Shown here piece after piece: positions 28,193 through 36,576 of a stretch of DNA of 64,000 bases (the stretch's first letter is position 1; each line of letters starts with the position of its first letter). The stretch spans positions 62,001-126,000 of the forward strand of contig JBKAHA010000002.1 of assembly GCA_046290675.1 (NCBI GenBank). The letters run 5' to 3'. Source of the stretch: Aureliella sp046290675. GTDB lineage: Bacteria > Planctomycetota > Planctomycetia > Pirellulales > Pirellulaceae. Both the position numbers and the translations under genes were made by a program. The notes under the pieces are model-generated. The model searched no databases. It saw nothing but the letters and a program-made list of their open reading frames with translations, and had not been told where the DNA came from.

Positions 28193-29341
28193 ATGGCCGA
28201 AACAGCGGACGGGCTTGACGATGTGCTCCCCATAGGGAAGTACATTCTCGCAGGTGAGCTGCGAAACACACGTCGCAACGGGGTCTTCGGTTGGTTCCAG
28301 TTTGCGGCTGACTTTGTCATTCGCATTGAGCTGACTGGTAATTTTCCCGCGAAGCTTCTTGAGGCGGGCTGGAACCACTTTCGCTTCGAGACAGCTCGGT
28401 TTAATTCGGCTCCGCTGCCCGAACCCGAAGACCTGCCGGAGTTCGTTCAGAATTTGGCAGATCGACAGATTGGCGTGGTCGCTCGCGTTGACTTGAATTC
28501 GACCGTAACGGAGACATCTGGTCCTGACATAGTACAGGACGTCCAAGCGGGCCAAACATTGCAGCTCGTGTTTGAGTGGCACAGCCAGAATGGTAGCCTT
28601 CTCGCGGACGTCGTTTGCTCGCAATTGGACCGAGTTGAGGAGGACGCCGACCTGCAGAACCAAGCGAAAGGAATCGATGGCGGACAACCGCTTGATTCTT
28701 TAGACGATGACTATGCGGAGATTGTATTGGAGGAGAATCGAAACCAACCTCCTGACCATGATGATCTTGAAGAGGAACTCGACGAAGACAGCGAAGAGGA
28801 AGAAGAGGATCCCTACGGTCTGTTTGAAACGGATATCGACGAAGCCGTATCCGAATCCTTGGCGGATGATCGTTCGGATCGCGGCGGAACTGGAAAGTCA
28901 AAGGCTTGGCAGGACTCTGCGGAAGCTTTGGACCCCGAAACGCGGGCGATGTACGAGCAGTGGGATGAGATCTTTGAAGGGAAAAAGGATCAGCCTATTT
29001 CCTATCTTTTCCGCAAAACACTCCGGCTGCCCAGGCCCGAAGCAGTTAAGTCTGACTCAGAAGCGGAAGAATATATTCGAGAGATTCTCGCTCAGTTGGC
29101 TTTGCTAAGCGTTGCACTTGATGTGTGTGAGCACTTTACCGCAATTGATACCTATCGATTGCTGATGAACGAGATCCTACCGACTGCCAAAGTTCACCCT
29201 AACCTTGCAGCCAGTGAAATGGTCCAGCATTATTCCACAAGTGACCATTGCCAAGCCTGCGAAGCAGAGTTCGACGCTGACTATCGCCCACCCAGCGAAA
29301 CGGATCCCGAGGGCGGATTGGATGATGGAATGCAGCGCTAG
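28193..29341 (+). CDS. Hypothetical protein with very acidic middle segment
   Basis: I do not recognise this gene. From ATG 28193 (GTG 28178 is an alternative) it encodes about 382 residues. The first ~150 look like a compact beta-rich domain (IGKYILAGELRNTRRNGVFG, LVFEWHSQNGSLLADVVCSQ). A linker with DDLEEELDEDSEEEEEDPYG follows, then a helical C-terminal part with YIREILAQLALLSVALDVCE. HYSTSDHCQACEAEFDADYR near the end has a C-x2-C pair plus nearby His residues, which might bind a metal, though only two cysteines are present. No signal peptide is seen, so it is likely cytoplasmic. Its stop codon lies in one arm of a large inverted repeat shared with the convergent neighbour. Confidence 0.7.
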   Translation: MAETADGLDDVLPIGKYILAGELRNTRRNGVFGWFQFAADFVIRIELTGNFPAKLLEAGWNHFRFETARFNSAPLPEPEDLPEFVQNLADRQIGVVARVDLNSTVTETSGPDIVQDVQAGQTLQLVFEWHSQNGSLLADVVCSQLDRVEEDADLQNQAKGIDGGQPLDSLDDDYAEIVLEENRNQPPDHDDLEEELDEDSEEEEEDPYGLFETDIDEAVSESLADDRSDRGGTGKSKAWQDSAEALDPETRAMYEQWDEIFEGKKDQPISYLFRKTLRLPRPEAVKSDSEAEEYIREILAQLALLSVALDVCEHFTAIDTYRLLMNEILPTAKVHPNLAASEMVQHYSTSDHCQACEAEFDADYRPPSETDPEGGLDDGMQR

Positions 29342-29404
29342 GACGCTTGGGGATGATGGGGCGCTGAGAATTCGGGCCCGCGGCCTATGCCGGCAAGCGT
29401 CCTA
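29339..29404. terminator. Inverted repeat spanning both convergent stop codons
   Basis: TAGGACGCTTG (29339-29349) and CAAGCGTCCTA (29394-29404) are perfect 11-bp arms. The plus-strand gene stops with the TAG that begins the left arm. The minus-strand gene stops with the TAG complementary to the end of the right arm. The 44-base spacer is GC-rich. A bidirectional terminator is the simplest reading. Confidence 0.55.
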
Positions 29405-30754
29405 AGTTAGTCGGTCGTTGTTTGCCTGGCGCTTCTTATCTGCTTCCTTTTGTCGACGATGTCCGATAAACATCGCGCCGATGGTAGCAGACGCAATCGC
29501 GATCACGGGTCGCAGACGCTCAAGGCTGTCCGCATCAAGATCCGAGTTGTCTCTTCCGCTCGCAGAGCGAGCCGTGTCGACGGTTGGGCGATGAGCCGCC
29601 AATCCTGCAACCTCGAAACCTTGCCCTCGGGTCATTGCCAGCGGCTCGGCCCAGGCAGATTCACCGCCAATCTCGTCGGACGAATAGAGAGTAGGAAGTA
29701 GATGCTCGCTAAGGCTTATTGCCATGAGGCCATCGTCCGCATCCGATGAATGTCGATCCAAGGTTGCCCTGCGTTTCATCTCTCCCACGGAGTTCGCTCT
29801 CGACTCGCGATCGATGTCCTCCCCATTTTGCTCAGGTGCATCGTCGCGGGGCTCGAACTGACTTGGGATAAGCAATTGGCTGAGGGCATGGTCTATGCCA
29901 TTCGAAAGTGCCAGCTTCTCGGCTCGAGCTTCGAGAGATTCGCCAAGCATTCTCAGACGGTATTGATGGGAAGCCGTGAAGCCCGATTTAGTAAGTGGAT
30001 CCTGGTCAACGGAATTCAGGCTAAGGTTTTCGTAATGCAGCGAGTCATTTTCGATCGAATAATCCGAATCGATCGTCAAATCAAACTCGACAGAGTTATT
30101 GCCACTCACCGCGGATGTTTGAGGCACGCTATTTGATGCGGGAACGGGAGTTCCATCGATCGAGCGAGTCGGCGTCGGTGATCCTGCTTGCCCAGGTGTT
30201 GGGGCAGTAGGAACGGGCGCTTCGCTCGGTAGGGGACCATTGGGCTGGAGCGGCCTAATGACCGTTGCAGGAGGCCGAATGGTTGGGGATGCCTCCACTG
30301 GTGGAGAGCTTCCTATTGGATCGCTCTGCGGAGGTTCGCCCTCACCATCGGGTAGTCGCTTTCGATCATCATCCCTGTCGTGTACCCGATCGGAGCGTTG
30401 CGATTCATGCGCGTGTCGTTTCGAACCGTGGCTACCAAGCCAGTGCGAAATCGAGTTACCGCCGTCGCGCGAGTGAGAAAATTCGATTGGTAGCGGGCTT
30501 CCCACCTTGCGAACGGGTGCGTTCTGATGTGAGTCTGTTCTGGCTGATCGCTCTGAATCCGGTACGTGTTCCAAATCAACGCCAATGTGAGCCGGAGGCG
30601 GTATCGGGGTTGAGTCTGAATACCTCGTGACAACGAACTCGGTGATGCCCCCTGACAAGATACCGGCAAGCAGGCTTCGACCTTCGAGGGCTTCCAAACG
30701 CAACATTCGGAATCGGATGGCAGATTCCTGCTGGGGCTTTAGGCGTTTATTCAT
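29402..30754 (-). CDS. Planctomycete exported protein, LEGRSLLAG signal, C-terminal anchor
   Basis: This is a 450-residue protein with the planctomycete-type N-terminal sequence RMLRLEALEGRSLLAG, marking it for export. A long low-complexity part follows, rich in Pro, Ser, His, Arg and Asp (SHWLGSHGSKRHAHESQRSD; PPATVIRPLQPNGPLPSEAP). Near the end is one hydrophobic helix (LRPVIAIASATIGAMFIG) followed by a basic tail, HRRQKEADKKRQ. The arrangement predicts an extracytoplasmic, disordered, stalk-like protein anchored by its C-terminus. The enzymatic role is unknown and probably absent. It lies directly downstream of the Ser/Thr kinase gene on the same strand, 182 bases away. Confidence 0.75.
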   Translation of the reverse strand: MNKRLKPQQESAIRFRMLRLEALEGRSLLAGILSGGITEFVVTRYSDSTPIPPPAHIGVDLEHVPDSERSARTDSHQNAPVRKVGSPLPIEFSHSRDGGNSISHWLGSHGSKRHAHESQRSDRVHDRDDDRKRLPDGEGEPPQSDPIGSSPPVEASPTIRPPATVIRPLQPNGPLPSEAPVPTAPTPGQAGSPTPTRSIDGTPVPASNSVPQTSAVSGNNSVEFDLTIDSDYSIENDSLHYENLSLNSVDQDPLTKSGFTASHQYRLRMLGESLEARAEKLALSNGIDHALSQLLIPSQFEPRDDAPEQNGEDIDRESRANSVGEMKRRATLDRHSSDADDGLMAISLSEHLLPTLYSSDEIGGESAWAEPLAMTRGQGFEVAGLAAHRPTVDTARSASGRDNSDLDADSLERLRPVIAIASATIGAMFIGHRRQKEADKKRQANNDRLT

Positions 30755-30936
30755 TTCGGAAACCTAGTCTTTCACTCGATCACAATGCAAAGCGTTGCAA
30801 CTACATGTTAAACCAAAAAAATCTTGTGAAGGCATAAACGCAATTGGATTCAGAGCCGGTTTTGCATATCGACTGACCGCGTGAGTCTCAAACAGTTGGC
30901 TGAGAATCCCGCTTTCGCTGTTGCGTTCACGTTTAG

Positions 30937-33522
30937 TTACTGGACATCGTTTTGGTTGGGCCAGGCCCGGTTCTTTGTGTCGTCGCCCAGTGCGATTAGT
31001 TTCTCACCGCGCCGCTCAATTCTGAGCGCTTCTTCGTCGCGGCCGGCTTTTCGAAGCATTCGCGCGTGATTGGTGTATACATTTTGGAGGGCGGAAGTAT
31101 GCAAGGGTTCCGCATTTTCCAATAAATTTGCAGCCTCAACGAACGCCGACTCGGCATCCGTGTTGCGTCCCAGGTGCTGCAGGATGATGCCTTCATTGTT
31201 CATTGCTATCGCCAAACTGGACTGCAGTCCAGGATGATCTGGAAAGCGAGCTAGCAGTTCTTTGTAGAGCTCGATGGAATCATCCAGCTGTTTCCGGGCC
31301 ATGGCAGAATCACCGCTACGGTAGCTAGACATTCCCAGGTTACAGAGCGCTACGGCAAGATCGCGTTTGTAGGAAGATACGCGGGGAGCTACATCGACGA
31401 GCAAGCGGCCCACCTTTGCCGCTTCTTCGAAAGAAGCTCGGGCTAGCTGCGTATCGTCACCTGCCAGGTGCATATTGCCCATGCTGATGTAGGTCGCCAT
31501 TAAATCCATCGATGCACGAAGCGGTTGTTGCGTTCTCTGCGCAAGAGCCAACTGGCACCTGAGTGCGTCTTCGAACATCGTGGAAGCTGATTCCGATTGG
31601 TCGTTCTCGGCTAAATACGTCCCCATGTTGTGTGTTGCAACTCCTAGCCCTCGAATCGCTTCTTCGTTCTGAGAATCCTCCGCGATCAAGGTTTTAAAGG
31701 CAACGATCGACTGATCAAAAGCCGCCTGTATCTGTTGGTTGCGCGGTTCGATTTTCTGCAGGATCGAACCATAATTGTTTTCAGTTAGACCGAATTGCAG
31801 CAGTGTCCCACCACTCAGTGGCGTTTCTGAATGTCGCTCGCGCAATGCGTCTAACCAAGGTTGCAGCTGTTTCAATGCTGCCTCAATTTGGCTTGAACGG
31901 GACAGTGCTAGCGCCAGCTGATTCACGTTGTGGATGCGGTTCAGCCAGTGTCCGTCGCCGACATCTTCGATAGAGACAAGGGATGCGTAGAGTGCTTCCG
32001 AATTTAGGAAACATTCGAGTGCAGCCGGCGTATCGCCCTGCTCTTCGAGAAGTCTTCCGAGTCGTTTGTAGGCACGCGCTCTTTCACCGCTTAGTTGTCG
32101 GTCACCCTCATGCCTGGCAACGAATTCTTGATAGTACGAGATCCGACGAGTAATGAGACGATTCCGAATGTCTTCTGCACCAGGTATCGCGGCTAGTTGG
32201 TCGATGGTCTCATCTTGTTCCAGAGTGAAAAGCTTGGCCAGGCTATCTTTCGTTCGGTCCGCTGCGTCAGCAATCATGCGATTCACCATGTACGTCCCAG
32301 TACTGATTGCTAGTGTTGCAATCAGTCCAATGATGAATAACGCCGAAACCAACTTGGGCCTCACGGCCAACCAACGACCTGCAACGACCATCGGTGATAC
32401 GAGCTGAGTCGCAATGGGTTGACCCGATGCAACGCAGCGTAGGTCGGCCGCAAATTGGGACGCGGATTCATAGCGATCGTCTTTGTGCTTGGCCATCGCC
32501 TTTTCAATGACGATGAAGAGATCACGCGGTAGATCCGGTCGTAGCTTTCGTAGCTTGGCTGGTTGAGTCTGAGCGATTTTTTGTAGCAGTGCTGGACCTT
32601 CATCGCCAAGAACCGCCGCCTCCCCAGACAGCAATTCATAGAGCGTTGCACCCAGCGAATATACGTCCGTGCGATGATCGATTAATTCCGATCTTCCCGT
32701 TGCCTGTTCGGGACTCATGTACCGCATGGTACCCACGCGATCGCCAGAGCAGGTTAATCCTTGCTCCGCGCCCTGGACACGGGCGAGCCCAAAATCCGCG
32801 ACCCAAAGTTTTCCATCGTTGCCCAAGATTAGGTTACTGGGCTTGATGTCCCGGTGAACAATGCCCAGCTCATGAGCCTGTTGCAGAGCGTCGGCAATAT
32901 TGGCGAATTGTTTCAACGCGGAGTTCGTTGGCGGTTGGCTGTCAGCAGAACGATGCGTTGTGATGCGTTGGTCGAGCGAGCTGCCCTCGATGCGCTGCAT
33001 CGCATAGAAGTGGATGCCGGAGTCTTCTCCAATGGAATAGACAGGCACAATGTGTGGATGATTTAGGCTAGCGGCAGCCCGCGCCTCGGCTCGAAATCGT
33101 TCGATAAAGACGGGTTCAAGCATCGCCGCCATTGGCAGCAACTTGATCGCAACCGTCCTATCCAGCGAAGTGTCTGTCGCGGTATAGACGATTCCCATCC
33201 CGCCGCGGCCGATCTCATCAATCAACTCGTAGTCACCAAGCCTTCGACCACGCAGATCACAGTGTGTGGAACCGGCGATGGTGCCCTGATTACCTGCCAG
33301 CTGATACAGCTCGTCGAGTTTGTCTAGGTAAAGATTGAGTGCATCGTGGAGTTGCGGATCGACTAGCTCTTGTTCGCCTAGCAAGTCGCTCCTGTTCGGT
33401 GTTTCGCCACGTTCAACGAGCTGAAGGTAGTCGTCCAGAATCTCTGTAAGTCGAACCTGTTGCTCAGGCGCAAGGCCTCGCAATAAAGAAGGATCGGACA
33501 TTGACTGTGACGAACAGTCCAC
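30937..33522 (-). CDS. Transmembrane Ser/Thr protein kinase with TPR repeats
   Basis: I use GTG 33522, six bases after GGGAG; ATG 33501 would remove seven residues. The 861-residue product has an N-terminal helical segment, then a Hanks-type kinase domain (about 97-370) with complete motifs: GRGGMG glycine loop, VAIKLLP (K127), HRDIKPSN (D225) and ADFGLA (D243), and the GTMRYMSPEQA activation segment. One membrane helix (LVSALFIIGLIATLAIS, about 388-405) leads to an outer half of TPR-like helices, for example AYKRLGRLLEEQGDTPAALE. It should phosphorylate cytoplasmic Ser/Thr targets in response to an external signal. The ECF sigma gene just upstream is its likely partner, a pairing known in planctomycetes. 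Confidence 0.93.
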   Translation of the reverse strand: MDCSSQSMSDPSLLRGLAPEQQVRLTEILDDYLQLVERGETPNRSDLLGEQELVDPQLHDALNLYLDKLDELYQLAGNQGTIAGSTHCDLRGRRLGDYELIDEIGRGGMGIVYTATDTSLDRTVAIKLLPMAAMLEPVFIERFRAEARAAASLNHPHIVPVYSIGEDSGIHFYAMQRIEGSSLDQRITTHRSADSQPPTNSALKQFANIADALQQAHELGIVHRDIKPSNLILGNDGKLWVADFGLARVQGAEQGLTCSGDRVGTMRYMSPEQATGRSELIDHRTDVYSLGATLYELLSGEAAVLGDEGPALLQKIAQTQPAKLRKLRPDLPRDLFIVIEKAMAKHKDDRYESASQFAADLRCVASGQPIATQLVSPMVVAGRWLAVRPKLVSALFIIGLIATLAISTGTYMVNRMIADAADRTKDSLAKLFTLEQDETIDQLAAIPGAEDIRNRLITRRISYYQEFVARHEGDRQLSGERARAYKRLGRLLEEQGDTPAALECFLNSEALYASLVSIEDVGDGHWLNRIHNVNQLALALSRSSQIEAALKQLQPWLDALRERHSETPLSGGTLLQFGLTENNYGSILQKIEPRNQQIQAAFDQSIVAFKTLIAEDSQNEEAIRGLGVATHNMGTYLAENDQSESASTMFEDALRCQLALAQRTQQPLRASMDLMATYISMGNMHLAGDDTQLARASFEEAAKVGRLLVDVAPRVSSYKRDLAVALCNLGMSSYRSGDSAMARKQLDDSIELYKELLARFPDHPGLQSSLAIAMNNEGIILQHLGRNTDAESAFVEAANLLENAEPLHTSALQNVYTNHARMLRKAGRDEEALRIERRGEKLIALGDDTKNRAWPNQNDVQ

Positions 33523-33539
33523 TCTGTGCTCCCTTAAGA

Positions 33540-33561
33540 CATAGCAAAGATCATTGCTATG
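33540..33561 (-). promoter_or_regulatory. Perfect palindrome upstream of the kinase start
   Basis: CATAGCAA (33540-33547) and TTGCTATG (33554-33561) are perfect 8-bp arms with a 6-base spacer, 18 bases upstream of the kinase GTG. The position suits an operator or a leader hairpin. There is no T-run, so termination is unlikely. Confidence 0.4.
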
Positions 33562-33815
33562 AATTCAATCGGAGATGGTAACGGCTACAAATGGCAAAGC
33601 GGAAAATTGAGTCGCTCAGCGGTGATGAGGTGAATCGTCTGAGAAGAGAAGTACGTCAATTAGTTATATACAAATACGAGCTATAAAGTGCGGCCGAAGT
33701 TCACAGGTCCGTAGTTGTTTGTGCGATGATCGGGACGCTTTCGCCCAACGATGGCACTTCATATCGAAACTGAAGCAATTGACATGTTCGACCCGGCGAG
33801 GTCCGACGCCGCAGG

Positions 33816-34484
33816 TTAAGAGCCTGAGTCGTAGGTGGCTTTGAACTTGTCGATGGCCCTGAGCCACAGCATTCGAACGGCTCCCGATGAGCGTTCCATT
33901 TCTTCAGCAACCTCGTCGAAGGAAAGGCCGCGGATGTTCCTAAGCACGATGACATCTCGGTAATCTGGACGCAGTTTGCCGAGGTGAGCAGCTAAGTCAG
34001 CCGCTCTCTCTTCGGCATGCATTGGGCTGCTTGGCGAATCGATGGGGCTCGGCAAAATGCTGGCCAAATTGGCCGCGGAGCGATCCACATGAGTAACTAC
34101 TTGGTCGATAGAAATCTCACGGCGTATGTCGCGTTTGCCTGCCTTAACATGCTTCGCGATCGCACCGTGCAAGACATTGATCAAGATCTGACGAAGCCAG
34201 CCGACTAGTTCTTGCGGGGAGTTGCCACGAAACGCCTGAAAATCACGGTGTGCCGCAAGCAGCGTCTCTTGAACTAGGTCTGACGGGTTCAGACGCTTCT
34301 TCAGTCGATGGTCGAGCTGGGTGCTCGCCAGAACCGTCAAATAATTGAAGTAGAACTGCAACAGCTGACCGAGCTGCTCGGTTTCGCCCGTACGAGCAGC
34401 TTCGATCAACCGTAAAACCTCTTCTCTGTTAGGAAAAGCGGTTTGTCTTGCAGTTTCTTTGGACGGGGATGTCATGAGTTGCAT
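33816..34484 (-). CDS. ECF-type RNA polymerase sigma factor
   Basis: The frame opens with GTG-ATG-ATG. I take the last ATG (34482-34484) because AGGA lies about seven bases before it; the earlier two codons are equally in frame. The ~222-residue product has sigma region 2 (LDHRLKKRLNPSDLVQETLL, then AHRDFQAFRGNSPQELVGWL) and region 4 (LRPDYRDVIVLRNIRGLSFD, then EVAEEMERSSGAVRMLWLRA). It lacks region 1.1/3, as ECF factors do. It resembles the planctomycete ECF group linked to Ser/Thr kinases rather than to anti-sigma factors. No anti-sigma gene is adjacent; the kinase gene starts 293 bases downstream, so phosphorylation control is a reasonable inference. Confidence 0.92.
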   Translation of the reverse strand: MQLMTSPSKETARQTAFPNREEVLRLIEAARTGETEQLGQLLQFYFNYLTVLASTQLDHRLKKRLNPSDLVQETLLAAHRDFQAFRGNSPQELVGWLRQILINVLHGAIAKHVKAGKRDIRREISIDQVVTHVDRSAANLASILPSPIDSPSSPMHAEERAADLAAHLGKLRPDYRDVIVLRNIRGLSFDEVAEEMERSSGAVRMLWLRAIDKFKATYDSGS

Positions 34485-35135
34485 CATCACTTCCTACATG
34501 AATATACCGCGGACGACCGACTCGTCAGACACGTCAATTGTTCAGAATGATTCGATTGGCGGTCGTTTGCCACAAATCCACCAATATGAGTTAGATCCCG
34601 AACGCAAAGTTAGGCCGGGGACAACGGTTACTCAATTTGGACGGATTCGTGCCGTCGCTGTCACAGAAGCGAGCGCGAATTTTTTTCATCTGACGACGGC
34701 GCTGGGGCTCTCTGTGTAGCTGGCGAAATCAAGATCTAGTCCATTTGGGACGTCAGCTAAGCTTAATGGTAGGAAGTCGATGCGTCGCTTTTCCGTGTCG
34801 CGCGAGGGGGCGAGCCGAATATTTACAAGCTCGGTTCAGAACACCATGCGATAAGAATTACAGTCTTGGCGGCCGCCCTACAGATGTGTGGACATAACAA
34901 CGTCTGCTGAGGGCCAGATTCTAGAAACTCTTATATGGCACGAAACGCCGGCGACACTTGGTATTTCAGCGGCGGATTCGGTGAGATCCGGACTCGGCGG
35001 AGATGCGGCTAGAATTTGCGTTTGCGTCAGACCGCAGGCGCATTCAGGGTTCCAGGTCCACTGGTAGGAACGCGATCTTGCAACCGCATGGGAGTAGCTT
35101 GCAAGGTGACGACGAGAATGTCTTTTTTGAGTCGT
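34485..35135. other. Intergenic region between the ECF sigma and EF-hand genes
   Basis: These 651 bases should hold the sigma-factor promoter. CTTGCAA (35077-35083) and TTGCAAG (35099-35105) form a possible terminator hairpin just after the EF-hand gene. A plus-strand frame at 34498-34719 lacks a ribosome-binding site and I did not call it. Confidence 0.4.
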
Positions 35136-36167
35136 TTAGCCGCGAATCCGACGGAATATGCGGGCTGCCATGTCGGCGATCCGAGAGATACGATCGGTGA
35201 CATCTTGCCTGCGATTGGGAAGCTCAGACTCGGTGACTCGCCCGTCTTCGTCAGCGTCGAAACGTTCTATGCGATTCCAAAGTCTTTCTGAAACCTCATC
35301 TTCCGTGAGAGCCTCGTCACCATTTGCGTCTAGCCGTTCGAAGGGCGAGAGCGAGCCGTACTCTTCAAATTCTTCGAAGCTCACTCCTCCGTCATCGTTC
35401 GTGTCCGCTGCTGAGAGTCGATTCCAGATTGGTCTAGGGACCTCATCCGCATTGAGATTGCCGTCGCCATTGGTGTCGACATCATTGAAGCGACGCATAC
35501 GATACGACTCGAGTCCTCCATCGATTTCATCTGACGAGATCGCTTGATTACCATCCGCGTCAACGCCGCGGTCGATCAGATGGTTCCATGCGAAGCTGGG
35601 AACTTCGTTTTCAGTCAATGAACCATCGCTATTCTCGTCAAAGCTTTCGAAAAGAGCATCGGCTGCGATATCGACGATTCCGATCGGGGCCAGGGGTATA
35701 CCAGCGACACCCGCGAAGAACTCTTCTTCAAAGCTGCTCTCCCAGGCTTTATGGATATGGTCCTGCGCCGCATCCATGAGTTCATCACTTTGTTCTCCTC
35801 CAGTGCCTCCTTGGAAGCTGCCTTCGCCGTCAGCTGGCGAAGGTGCAGAGTCACGCTCACCGGCGGCGTCTGGAGTGTTTGAATTCGTTGTGTTGATCGC
35901 ATTGACAACCAGCAATGCATCGAGTGCGCTGATCACTCCATCATTGTTGGTGTCGCAATGGTGCAGGACGGATTGAACGGTCTCATTCGCATTGATCGAG
36001 TTGACGATCAGCAAAACGTCCATCGGCGAACGGATGCTGTCACCATTCACGTCTGTTGGCATTGCAGCGTTGTACGCGGGACTTAGATCTACACCCAAAT
36101 CGGCTGCCAACAAACGACGGTCTTCAAGAGATTCAGGATAAAGAACTCGTGTCGATCTCTTGTACAT
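35136..36167 (-). CDS. Exported EF-hand/dockerin-repeat calcium-binding protein
   Basis: The start is ATG 36167, six bases after GAGG. The N-terminus has the planctomycete export motif LYPESLEDRRLLAADLG. A type-I dockerin-like pair follows (DVNGDSIRSPMDVLLIVNSI and DTNNDGVISALDALLVVNAI), then an acidic Gly/Ser linker. Five or six further EF-hand loops come next, at least three canonical: DENSDGSLTENEV, DTNGDGNLNADEV and DTNDDGGVSFEEF, plus DADGNQAISSDEI, DANGDEALTEDEV and DADEDGRVTESEL. It should be secreted and bind several calcium ions. The C-terminus is short and basic (MAARIFRRIRG). It lies upstream of the sigma/kinase genes on the same strand. Confidence 0.85.
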   Translation of the reverse strand: MYKRSTRVLYPESLEDRRLLAADLGVDLSPAYNAAMPTDVNGDSIRSPMDVLLIVNSINANETVQSVLHHCDTNNDGVISALDALLVVNAINTTNSNTPDAAGERDSAPSPADGEGSFQGGTGGEQSDELMDAAQDHIHKAWESSFEEEFFAGVAGIPLAPIGIVDIAADALFESFDENSDGSLTENEVPSFAWNHLIDRGVDADGNQAISSDEIDGGLESYRMRRFNDVDTNGDGNLNADEVPRPIWNRLSAADTNDDGGVSFEEFEEYGSLSPFERLDANGDEALTEDEVSERLWNRIERFDADEDGRVTESELPNRRQDVTDRISRIADMAARIFRRIRG

Positions 36168-36576
36168 GCTCAACCTCACGAAAATTGCCACGGACGCGGG
36201 GGCACGACCGCAATGTAACAGCGGATTTCCCCCGTGGTAATTGTTTGAGTTTTTTAACAGTCGTTATTGATATCAGATATGGTGAGAAGCAGCGAGGGAT
36301 TTAGCGGAAATGAAGTGAAACACCTCAGAAATGCTTTTCATCGATTCCAACTAGTCGCGTACGCGCAAGCAAAGCTCTCCGCTTTCCCAAGCTGTTTCCA
36401 AAAGTCGTAATGCCCGAAGTTGGCGGCTTGACCGCAGAAGCATCGGCAAACAGGCGAGTTGTTCCCCAATTTGTCGCAAGGGAAGCTGTATTCTGGGGGA
36501 AGGATAGGAGGTCGGGCAGGACCCCAGCTTGCAGGTACGACTTCCTATTTCGTTGTGAAGATGACCGACTTGAACG
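36168..36576. other. Intergenic region between menE and the EF-hand gene
   Basis: It contains the EF-hand gene promoter. On the minus strand a 42-codon frame (36351-36479, TTG start) has a protein-like composition, but a second frame on the same bases looks equally good, so no gene is called. Confidence 0.4.

Noticed and set aside
34498..34719. 73-codon plus-strand frame divergent from the ECF sigma gene
   Set aside because: There is no ribosome-binding site, its head lies in the sigma-gene leader, and no recognisable motif is present.
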